From assembly GCA_023136735.1 (NCBI GenBank), contig JAGLQQ010000018.1, forward strand, positions 1 through 13,859: 13,859 nucleotides of DNA, given 5' to 3'. This DNA is from Candidatus Omnitrophota bacterium. Its GTDB lineage: Bacteria > Omnitrophota > Gorgyraeia > B26-G9. Below, one piece after another: positions 1-7,039 of the stretch. Position 1 is the stretch's first letter, and each line of letters begins with the position of its first letter. Below the pieces are notes generated by a model. That model saw nothing but the letters and a program-made list of their open reading frames with translations. It ran no database searches and had not been told where the DNA came from. A program made the translations under genes and the position numbers.

Positions 1-48
1 AATATACTCTTTACAATTACGTCATAAGATGTTATTATAAAAAATGTT

Positions 49-667
49 ATGGGAGAAAATAAAGAGGAATTAAGTTTTGAAGGAGAGGATATTTTAAGAG
101 AAGTTGGAAATATTTGTGTAGGAAATTCAACTGGTATTCTTTCCCAGCTTTTGGGGGGAGTAGTAAGAGTAAATCCTCCTAGTTTAGACATCCTTTCAAT
201 GAGCACTTCCGGATTATATAAAAGAGAAAGGGAAGCTTGTCTATGGGGTAAATGCTCAAGTAAGTTCCCATCTGCAAGGCACTATTTTTCTGCTTTTCCC
301 AGAAAAACACGCTCTTAAGATAATTGAAAAATTTCTTTCAGACATGCATACCAGTGGAGCTGAATCCATAAGGTTTGGGATATCGATCATTAAAGAGGTG
401 GGGGGCATAGTACTTTTTTCTTACATTAATATCTTGAGTTCCCTGATTAAAAAATTAATACTTACTTCCGTGCCTAACTTCTTGAGCGGTACATCAGATG
501 AACTTATGACTATGATTCTCAGAGAATACGAATACTGGGGTAATATCTGTGTTGTACACACCTCCTTTAGAGAAATGGGTATGGAAATTGACGGTGACTA
601 TTATCTGATCATGGATAAGGCATCGACAGATTTAATCCTGGATTATATGCAAAATCCTGTTGGATAG
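49..667 (+). pseudogene. cheC: CheC-type chemotaxis phosphatase, frameshifted
   Basis: CheC proteins dephosphorylate CheY-P in the cytoplasm and carry two pseudo-symmetric active sites of the form [D/S]xxxExxN-x22-P. The first half (from ATG 49) has a perfect first site: D14, E18 and N21, with Pro 23 residues later. Frame 1 then runs into unrelated sequence and stops near 318. From about 239 frame 2 carries the CheC continuation (VYGVNAQVSSHLQGTIFLLF) into the second repeat (SIIKEVGG...VP), ending at 667. Joining the frames between about 200 and 240 gives about 205 aa, the usual CheC length, so this is one gene with a +1 shift. In the second site the Asn is replaced by Gly, so only the first site looks intact. 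No good ribosome binding site precedes 49. The shift could be genuine decay or a sequencing error. Family assignment is fairly sure; functional status is not. Confidence 0.72.
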
Positions 668-703
668 ATACCGGATTTTTTTCCTAGAAATTAAGGCATA
701 ATA

Positions 704-1663
704 ATGGAATTTTTCCTAAACTTCGCAAAAGTCTTTTTCGCAATGTTAGAAATATTCTTTCTGGTATCGCTTGGAGTTATCTTTGCCAAATTCAATCTTA
801 TTGATAAGCAGGGGTTGAGATCTCTAAGTGGGCTGACTATAAATCTGTTTTTGCCTTGTCTTATTTTTAACCATTTAATACATCATTTTAGTTTCTCTTC
901 TCCAAGTGATTGGTGGATTTATCCTTTGCTTGGAGTGGGTGTTTCTGTGCTTGGTTTTGTGATTGGCAGTATTGTATGCGCGATTGATAAGAGCATCAAG
1001 GAAAAGACAGAGTTTATCTGCCTTATTACTTTTCAAAACTGTGGTTATTTACCGCTGATTTTGGTTGCTTCAATTTATCCAGATTCGATTGCCAGAGAAA
1101 TGTTTACACGCATTTTTCTTTTTATACAGGGGTTTAATGTCATTTTTTGGGGCTTTGGAATACAGTTTTTACGTCCGGGAGAACATAAGCTGCAATTTAA
1201 AAAAATCTTCAGCCCACCGTTTATAGCATTAATAATATCAATGCTCCTCATCGCTTCTAATATGAAGTTTTTTTTACCTAAAGCGGCTATGAGGGTAACG
1301 GAACTTCTGGGAAATTGTACGTTGCCAGTCGCGCTTCTAAGCTTAGGTATAATTTTGACAGAAGCTATGAGTACTCCCATAAACATCCGGAAAAGTTTTT
1401 TTCTGAAAGTTCTTTTCAGTAAATTAATAGTTATGCCTTTGATTGTTCTGGGAATCATCAGTATTTTTAATCTGCCTGAATTTATTGCATTGCTGCTGCT
1501 TATTGAAGCTCTAATGCCTAGTGCTATAAATTTAGGGGTGGTTTCTTTTTATCAAAAGGCAAAATACGGTCTAATCGGCAGGGCATTGCTCATAACCCAT
1601 CTCTTCGCAATTATAAGTATTCCTTTTTTCCTAGCAATACTATCCATGCGTTATAGATTCTAG
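704..1663 (+). CDS. AEC-family transporter (auxin efflux carrier / malate permease type)
   Basis: An integral membrane protein of 319 aa with about ten hydrophobic segments (roughly residues 8-28, 41-60, 70-94, 103-125, 132-156, 170-186, 200-222, 232-252, 258-282 and 288-312), split into two five-helix halves as in the AEC (PF03547-type) transporters. Typical family features are the N-terminal GVIFAKFNLID, the LFLPCLIF segment in helix 2, and helix 7 with LPVALLSLGIIL. Family members export or exchange organic anions such as malate, or auxin in plants; the substrate cannot be read from sequence. The start at 704 is preceded by an AAGG-like site, and the gene lies 36 bp after the CheC remnant with no obvious promoter between. 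It converges on the GH94 gene with only 34 bp between stop codons and no strong terminator. Family confidence is high, substrate unknown. Confidence 0.88.
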   Translation: MEFFLNFAKVFFAMLEIFFLVSLGVIFAKFNLIDKQGLRSLSGLTINLFLPCLIFNHLIHHFSFSSPSDWWIYPLLGVGVSVLGFVIGSIVCAIDKSIKEKTEFICLITFQNCGYLPLILVASIYPDSIAREMFTRIFLFIQGFNVIFWGFGIQFLRPGEHKLQFKKIFSPPFIALIISMLLIASNMKFFLPKAAMRVTELLGNCTLPVALLSLGIILTEAMSTPINIRKSFFLKVLFSKLIVMPLIVLGIISIFNLPEFIALLLLIEALMPSAINLGVVSFYQKAKYGLIGRALLITHLFAIISIPFFLAILSMRYRF

Positions 1664-1697
1664 TGAAATATTAAAATAAGAGCGAAAACTCGTAATC

Positions 1698-4424
1698 TTA
1701 GGATCCAAGAGTGATCTCTATCGTGATATGTGTGTTTTTAGGGAAGCTTAATAGGTCTTCGCGTAAAAACTTTAGTTTACGCATTTCAGTGCGTTTATAG
1801 GCTATGGCGAAAGGCTTGATCTTGACGGAAACTATTTTATAATCTGCAAAATCAACTTTTTTAGGATTTATGAAAACAACGCTTAACCTGCGCTCTGCAA
1901 AATAGCAGGATAGAGAAATTGTATCTGAGTTTTTAAACTGCTTAGCTGATAATTTCGGTTCAATTACCATGTTTCCGAAATGCCCCTTGACTCCAAATAC
2001 CTGCGTTAGCATTGTGAGAATGTACCAGCTAGCCGATCCGGTAAGGTAAGAATACATGCCTTTGCCTTCAAGGTTAAAATACTCTGGCAGACAGGGGTAT
2101 ATTTTACTCACTTGAGTGTTTGTGGCTAGATTCACCAGGCTCTTCAATACAGAATAGCCTTCGTGTACAAAGTTTCTTTGATATAAAGCATAGGCGAACA
2201 TCACGCACATATGACTGAATATCGACCCGTTTTCTTTTTCTCCATAAGAAAAAGCAAAGGCCCGCCCTAAGTCTGATTGGGGTTTTCTGAAATTTGTATT
2301 TAACTTGAAGCCGCCCAACTTCTTGTCTTTCAAGTATTTGGTTGCGGCGGAAAATATATTCTTTGTTTGCTTTTTTGATGATATGCCGCTCATTATCGGA
2401 AATACCTGCCCAGTGAGGGTCATTTTAATATTGCGGCTTATTTTTCCTTCAACCTGTTTTCCTCTATTATCATAGTATCCATTGAAAAATCCGGTATTTT
2501 TGCTTAAAGTGATCCATTCCTTTTTGCGTACATGGGCAAAAAGCCATTGCCATTTTTGAGAAAGGTCAGCAATTAAGTCTTCAACTTTTACAGAAACCTT
2601 TTTCCCTGAGAGTCTAGTCTTAACGGCATTGAGGTATTTGCGCAGTAAATTAGTTTTTTCATCAGGGTGGTTGTAGTTTATAGGATGTCTATGCAAACGA
2701 TCAAGCAAAATGAAAAGTTCTTTTGAAATGGTGATGGTTTTCTTTTTCTTTCTCTTTTTTAATTCTAAAAGCAGCATGGTGATTTCGTAAATATTGCGGG
2801 CATAGAAGCAGGTGAAAGCAACGCTTTCGCCCTTTTCACCTGCCATATCCAGTCCGTCATTCCAATCCGCATCTTCAAGTTTGATATTATTGTGTTTTCC
2901 TACATTGAAGAACTGAACTAGATGTTGGACTAATATATGCTCCAGTACAGTTCCTTGATAAAGATGTCCGTTTTTGGTGTGCAATTGGTTAGAATTCTTG
3001 AGTTTTGGGTTCCAGGATGTATCTATTTCCTTTGCTCTGGATAGTTGTTGGTCGTAAAAGTAAGTTGATTTATCGAAAAGGATATCAAAATCACCTGTCT
3101 GATTTATATAAAGCTGCAAGGTGAAAAATGGCCATACCCCATGATCCATCCATACGCGACTTATCTTATTACGGTCAGCAATAAAAATACCTGGTTTTTT
3201 AGTGATAATAGTTGCATTTGTCCCATCAATTCTTACTCCGGAAAAATTGGCAACGAGAATATCTCTGGTTTGCTGTGGATGCGCAAGGATAAGGGTAAGA
3301 CAATCCTGCCAGAGATCCCGCCATCCTTTACCGCCCCGTCCGTAGTCAAAATCAGGTAAAAAAGAACAACCGAAAATTTTTCTTAAAATCGGTTGAAGCC
3401 CTACCCAACGCAGCCAGTTGTCGTTTACCTGTTCACCAGTGCAAAAACTTATAGCATCTATTCTTCTTTTCCAGTAATCGCTATTATCTCTTAAGGCTTT
3501 CTTAACCTTATCAAGGTGGTTGAATTTCTCATAGATTCTCTTTATTTCACTAGGTCTCTGTGCTATACCGAGCATTAGAATGTATGTTATCGATTCATCG
3601 GGGATTAGTGTCTTTTTTCTGAATCTGAGCGCTCCGATCGCTTCTTTTCCATGATGGCGAGCTTCAATCTTTTTAACCGGAGAATAATCCTCAACTATAG
3701 CTTTAGGACAGATAAAGGACCCTCCCTCACCAAGAAAAGATTCAATTATTGGAAACTGACCTATGCAAGGGGAGGAGTCTTGTTCACATCCAAAAACATA
3801 ATAGGAATAAAAATTTGTTTTATGACCTCGTTCATCAAAAGACATCTCCGGTTTTACTATTATACCGTTTCTGGTTATTTTTGTCCTATGCAGTAAACTT
3901 GTGACATGCCGGTGATTGCGCAGGTTATCAGCAGAGCGGCCGAATATAGGGATAGCTGATGTTGGGGTAAAGGTTATTGCACGTTGGGAAGTATTGGTTA
4001 TCTTAACGGTCATTAATTCCACATGCTCACCGCTTGATGGAATAAAGTTGGTGATTTCAGCATCAAGACCCATCATTTTATTGGATCTTTTGACGGTATG
4101 CCAGAGTATCCCGGCTTTTAAAGTTACTTCTTCCTCAGAATTATTAGGTAGATGCGGTGTGCCGTTGATTGCCCAATAGGCATTTTTATTTATATATATC
4201 CAGAAATTTCGACCAGAAACAGTTGAGTAAAGGTCTTCACTGGTTATCGGAAGCATCAAAAAATTGTTTTGACCTATTTTTATATCTCCCATTAGAAGAG
4301 GAGTAACAGACGACATGAATTCTGCCTCATTGGCTAGAGGAAAATAAAGCCGGCTTATTTGCTCAGGATTGGAGAATGTGAAATCTCCGTTTCGATTTGT
4401 AAAATTCCATAAGTTATTTTTCAT
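1698..4424 (-). CDS. GH94 family glycoside phosphorylase (cellobiose/chitobiose phosphorylase-like)
   Basis: A 908-aa enzyme of the GH94 family (formerly glycosyltransferase 36), which reversibly phosphorolyses beta-linked disaccharides or oligosaccharides to a sugar 1-phosphate. The N-terminal part (about 1-300) matches the beta-sandwich domain. The (alpha/alpha)6 barrel follows with GRGGKGWRDLWQDCL (about 362-376), GVRIDGTNA (396-404), RVWMDHGVWP (423-432), the DADWNDGLD motif (518-526) holding the expected general-acid Asp, YYDNRGKQVEG (650-660), MTLTGQVFPIMSG (668-680) and YLTGSASWY (793-801), a phosphate-site signature. There is no signal peptide, so it acts in the cytoplasm. The motifs resemble the cellobiose and chitobiose phosphorylase branch, but the length does not single out one characterised specificity. 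The Shine-Dalgarno is weak (AGGA, about 12 nt from ATG). It is transcribed divergently from rfbB from its own promoter. Family is secure, substrate uncertain. Confidence 0.88.
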   Translation of the reverse strand: MKNNLWNFTNRNGDFTFSNPEQISRLYFPLANEAEFMSSVTPLLMGDIKIGQNNFLMLPITSEDLYSTVSGRNFWIYINKNAYWAINGTPHLPNNSEEEVTLKAGILWHTVKRSNKMMGLDAEITNFIPSSGEHVELMTVKITNTSQRAITFTPTSAIPIFGRSADNLRNHRHVTSLLHRTKITRNGIIVKPEMSFDERGHKTNFYSYYVFGCEQDSSPCIGQFPIIESFLGEGGSFICPKAIVEDYSPVKKIEARHHGKEAIGALRFRKKTLIPDESITYILMLGIAQRPSEIKRIYEKFNHLDKVKKALRDNSDYWKRRIDAISFCTGEQVNDNWLRWVGLQPILRKIFGCSFLPDFDYGRGGKGWRDLWQDCLTLILAHPQQTRDILVANFSGVRIDGTNATIITKKPGIFIADRNKISRVWMDHGVWPFFTLQLYINQTGDFDILFDKSTYFYDQQLSRAKEIDTSWNPKLKNSNQLHTKNGHLYQGTVLEHILVQHLVQFFNVGKHNNIKLEDADWNDGLDMAGEKGESVAFTCFYARNIYEITMLLLELKKRKKKKTITISKELFILLDRLHRHPINYNHPDEKTNLLRKYLNAVKTRLSGKKVSVKVEDLIADLSQKWQWLFAHVRKKEWITLSKNTGFFNGYYDNRGKQVEGKISRNIKMTLTGQVFPIMSGISSKKQTKNIFSAATKYLKDKKLGGFKLNTNFRKPQSDLGRAFAFSYGEKENGSIFSHMCVMFAYALYQRNFVHEGYSVLKSLVNLATNTQVSKIYPCLPEYFNLEGKGMYSYLTGSASWYILTMLTQVFGVKGHFGNMVIEPKLSAKQFKNSDTISLSCYFAERRLSVVFINPKKVDFADYKIVSVKIKPFAIAYKRTEMRKLKFLREDLLSFPKNTHITIEITLGS

Positions 4425-4460
4425 AGTGTTTGTAATTCCTGAGGCAATAGTTAAATGCCC

Positions 4461-4475
4461 AGCTTTTAAAAAGCT
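4461..4475. repeat. 15-bp palindrome in the GH94 leader
   Basis: AGCTTTTAAAAAGCT is a perfect palindrome with a one-base centre. It lies in the predicted 5' untranslated region of the minus-strand GH94 gene, about 25-39 nt downstream of the predicted start of transcription. The centre is too tight for a good hairpin, so a repressor operator is the more natural reading. That role is inference. Confidence 0.4.
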
Positions 4476-4505
4476 ATCATAAAGGTATAATTTTCCAAGA
4501 ATTAT

Positions 4506-4534
4506 ATTATAAAAGGAAATCCACTTTTAATCAA
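4506..4534 (-). promoter_or_regulatory. Sigma70-type promoter for the GH94 gene
   Basis: Read on the minus strand: TTGATT (4534-4529), a 17-nt spacer, and a perfect TATAAT (4511-4506). Transcription would start near 4499 and give a leader of about 75 nt before the ATG at 4424. Spacing and -10 box are ideal for a housekeeping promoter. Confidence 0.6.
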
Positions 4535-4548
4535 GGAAAAGTATTTTC

Positions 4549-4572
4549 TATCTAGGAGTTGGGGTATCTAGG
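4549..4572. repeat. Direct repeat TATCTAGG x2 between divergent promoters
   Basis: TATCTAGG occurs at 4549-4556 and 4565-4572, 16 bp apart start to start. The pair sits in the gap between the -35 boxes of the two divergent promoters, at about -65 to -42 from the predicted rfbB start site. That is where activators that bind tandem sites commonly act. Function is inferred from position only. Confidence 0.35.
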
Positions 4573-4578
4573 CTCAGA

Positions 4579-4607
4579 TTGACATTGCTAAAATTATATG
4601 TTAAAAT
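4579..4607 (+). promoter_or_regulatory. Sigma70-type promoter for the rfbB operon
   Basis: A consensus TTGACA (4579-4584), a 17-nt spacer and TAAAAT (4602-4607). Transcription would start near 4614, giving a leader of about 110 nt before rfbB. This is among the best promoter matches in the window and is the only good candidate for the five downstream genes. Confidence 0.65.
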
Positions 4608-4724
4608 TTTCTTAAAATAGGTAATGAAAAATTTCTTAACTTTTATAAAACAAATGGGTTGCGGAATTTTAAAAACAAACAATATATTGTGTCTTTTTTG
4701 AAGATCATAAAAGGAGAGTTCTAA

Positions 4725-5687
4725 ATGAAGCTATTCGTTACCGGAGGCCTTGGATTTATAGGCAGTAATTTCATTAGATATATATTGAACAAATATCCGA
4801 ATGCAAGCATTGTTAATTTTGACAAGCAGACATATGCATCATGTAAGGCTAGCCTTAAGGATATACAGGGCTCTAAAAGATACCGATTCCTCAAGGGTGA
4901 TATCTGCAATAAAAGAGCTGTGAAGAATGCGATGAACGGATGTAATGCTGTTATAAATTTTGCAGCTGAGAGCCATGTGGATAGATCTATTAAAGACCCT
5001 GTAGTTTTCTTAAAGACAAATATTATTGGGGTGGAAGTGCTTTTAAGTGTAGCAAAAAACTTAAAAATTAAGAAATTTATACAAATAAGTACAGATGAAG
5101 TCTACGGATCTCGTCTTCGAGGATCATTTAAAGAAGGTGATATTTTGGAACCAAATAGCCCGTATTCCGCGAGCAAAGCTTCTGCGGATCTAATTGTCCG
5201 ATCATATTCAAAAACATATAATTTTAATGCAATGATCACACGCTCTAGTAATAATTTCGGGCCTTTTCAATTTCCAGAAAAGGTGATTCCTCTTTTTGTA
5301 ACTAATCTTCTGAAGAATAAAAAAGTTCCACTTTACGGAGATGGAAAAAACGTCCGTGACTGGATTTTTGTGTTGGATAATTGCGCGGGTATAGATCTTG
5401 TCTTAAGAAAGGGCAAGGGGGGAGAGATTTATAATATCGGTGCAGGCAATGAAATAAACAATAAACAACTGACCCAAACGATTCTTAAAATACTTGAAAA
5501 AAGTGACAAATATGTAAAATATGTAAAGGATCGTCTTGGGCATGACCGACGCTATAGTATTGACACAAGTAAAATCCGCAAATTAGGATTTAAACTTGAG
5601 GTCTCTTTTCCTGAGGCCATAGTTTCTACAGTTAACTGGTATAAGGTGAATCAATTATGGTGGATGAAGCTAAAAAAAGGATATTAA
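4725..5687 (+). CDS. rfbB: dTDP-glucose 4,6-dehydratase
   Basis: Converts dTDP-glucose to dTDP-4-dehydro-6-deoxyglucose using bound NAD+, the second step of dTDP-rhamnose synthesis, in the cytoplasm. This is a 320-aa extended SDR enzyme. The Rossmann motif TGGLGFIGSNF lies at residues 6-16, ESHVDRSI at 82-89, the catalytic STDEVYGS with T123-D124-E125 at 122-129, and the Tyr-Lys pair YSASK at Y147/K151. NFGPFQFPEKVIPL (177-190) and RDWIFVLDNC (211-220) are RfbB signatures. The AAAGGAGAG site just upstream of ATG 4725 supports the start. It is the first gene of the operon and overlaps rfbD. It is slightly shorter than many RfbB proteins (about 330-360 aa) but has all the core motifs. The rhamnose-pathway genes rfbA and rfbC are not in this window. 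Confidence 0.93.
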   Translation: MKLFVTGGLGFIGSNFIRYILNKYPNASIVNFDKQTYASCKASLKDIQGSKRYRFLKGDICNKRAVKNAMNGCNAVINFAAESHVDRSIKDPVVFLKTNIIGVEVLLSVAKNLKIKKFIQISTDEVYGSRLRGSFKEGDILEPNSPYSASKASADLIVRSYSKTYNFNAMITRSSNNFGPFQFPEKVIPLFVTNLLKNKKVPLYGDGKNVRDWIFVLDNCAGIDLVLRKGKGGEIYNIGAGNEINNKQLTQTILKILEKSDKYVKYVKDRLGHDRRYSIDTSKIRKLGFKLEVSFPEAIVSTVNWYKVNQLWWMKLKKGY

Positions 5688-6565
5688 TTACAGGGATAAA
5701 CGGTATGCTGGGGCAAGATTTAGGTCCTGTTCTTGAGACTCAGTTTCTCATTAGCGGTATAGATTTGCAAAACCCAGAGGGTAGCAAGTATGATTACTTT
5801 TGCTGTGATATTACAAATATCAATGAGTTAACAGCGGCTTTTGAGAAAATTAATCCTTGGTTGACTATTCATGGGGCAGCTTTTACAGATGTTGACGGCT
5901 GTGAAAATAACCCGGAAAAAGCTGAGGCGATTAATATTAAAGGGACAAATAATATTGTTAGCTTATGTAAACAATATGGAACAAAACTTATATACATAAG
6001 CACAGACTATGTCTTTAGCGGGGAAAAATCCTCTGCTTATACTATAGATGATACTCCGGCACCGTTGAATGTCTATGGCAGGACTAAGCTTGAAGCTGAG
6101 CAGTTGGTCTTAAGGGAATTGCCTGAGAGCTTGATCGTTAGAACAAGCTGGCTTTTTGGTAAAGGCGGGAAAAACTTTGTAAAAACTATAATTGATAAAT
6201 CCTCTCAGGTTGATACTTTGAAAGTGGTAAATGACCAAAGAGGATCTCCAACGCATACGTTATCTCTGTCACTGGCTTTAAAAGAGTTAATAAGTGCTGT
6301 GTTTTTAGCACCAGTGAATGCAGAGAACTACGGGGTTTATCATGTAAGCAACAGTGAAAATTGCACCTGGTATGAATTCGCCAAAAAGATTACAGATTTA
6401 TGCGATATTGATGTGAATATTGTTGCGGTTGATTCGACAGAGTTTGTGCGACAGGCATTAAGGCCTAAACGGTCTATTCTTGATAATAGCCGTTACGAGA
6501 AAGCTACTAAAAATAAACTTTGTTCTTGGGTGCAAGCTTTGCAATCATATCTAACTCAAGGTTAA
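5657..6565 (+). CDS. rfbD: dTDP-4-dehydrorhamnose reductase
   Basis: Catalyses the last step of dTDP-L-rhamnose synthesis, the NAD(P)H-dependent reduction of dTDP-4-dehydrorhamnose. The protein is 302 aa, the normal length for RmlD/RfbD. The nucleotide-binding motif GINGMLGQDL starts at residue 13. Others are AAFTDVDGCENNPEKA (74-89), STDYVFSG (115-122), the catalytic Tyr-Lys pair YGRTK (Y140/K144) and RTSWLFG (162-168). The start at 5657 lies 31 bp inside the end of rfbB, in another frame. It is supported by AAGGTG about 7 nt upstream and by the Rossmann strand RILITG beginning only eight residues in, so a later start would damage the fold. The overlap suggests translational coupling of the two sugar enzymes. 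Confidence 0.93.
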   Translation: MVDEAKKRILITGINGMLGQDLGPVLETQFLISGIDLQNPEGSKYDYFCCDITNINELTAAFEKINPWLTIHGAAFTDVDGCENNPEKAEAINIKGTNNIVSLCKQYGTKLIYISTDYVFSGEKSSAYTIDDTPAPLNVYGRTKLEAEQLVLRELPESLIVRTSWLFGKGGKNFVKTIIDKSSQVDTLKVVNDQRGSPTHTLSLSLALKELISAVFLAPVNAENYGVYHVSNSENCTWYEFAKKITDLCDIDVNIVAVDSTEFVRQALRPKRSILDNSRYEKATKNKLCSWVQALQSYLTQG

Positions 6566-6593
6566 TCAATCTTTAAAAAAGGAGTGGTGATGT

Positions 6594-7025
6594 ATGTATA
6601 AAACCATGCCGGAAATATCTGCGGGAGCGGTATTGTATACAAAGATTGTGGATAGATTCAAGGTAATACTTTATAGCCGAAAGAAAGGTACTCAATGGTG
6701 TTTACCTAAGGGAAAGCTTGAAAAAGGCGAAACCAGAGAAGACGCGGCCATAAGGGAAGTTAAAGAAGAGACAGGGTTGGAAGGAGAAATAATAGAACAT
6801 TTAAAAGATGTTTATTATACCTATATTGATAGTAGAAGAAAATTGCAGCTTAATAAAACTGTACATTATTTCTTAATGAAATATATTCAAGGCCTGATAT
6901 GCGCAGATGATGCTGGGGTCGAAGATGTTGTTTGGTTTGATATTGAAGAGGCTATTGAAAAGGTTGCTTTTGATAATGAAAAACAAACTTTACGAAGAGC
7001 CCAGAGCGTGCTAAAACAATCATAA
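6594..7025 (+). CDS. Nudix (MutT-like) hydrolase
   Basis: A 143-aa single-domain Nudix protein that would hydrolyse a nucleoside diphosphate linked to another moiety, with Mg2+ or Mn2+. The Nudix box fits GX5EX7REUXEEXGU exactly: G40, E46, R54-E55, E58-E59, G61. The surrounding WCLPKGKLEKGE and the compact size resemble bacterial diadenosine polyphosphate (Ap4A) hydrolases, but substrate assignment from sequence is unreliable in this family. The start at 6594 is fixed by an in-frame stop immediately upstream (6588-6590) and by GGAG at 6581-6584. It lies 28 bp after rfbD and 14 bp before the DNA ligase, so all three are probably cotranscribed. A link to clearing adenylylated by-products of the ligase is speculative. 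Confidence 0.88.
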   Translation: MYKTMPEISAGAVLYTKIVDRFKVILYSRKKGTQWCLPKGKLEKGETREDAAIREVKEETGLEGEIIEHLKDVYYTYIDSRRKLQLNKTVHYFLMKYIQGLICADDAGVEDVVWFDIEEAIEKVAFDNEKQTLRRAQSVLKQS

Positions 7026-7039
7026 GGAAACAGAGAATA

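Noticed and set aside
3141..4179. Plus-strand open frames inside the GH94 gene
   Set aside because: They are opposite a gene with continuous GH94 motifs, resemble no family and lack ribosome binding sites.
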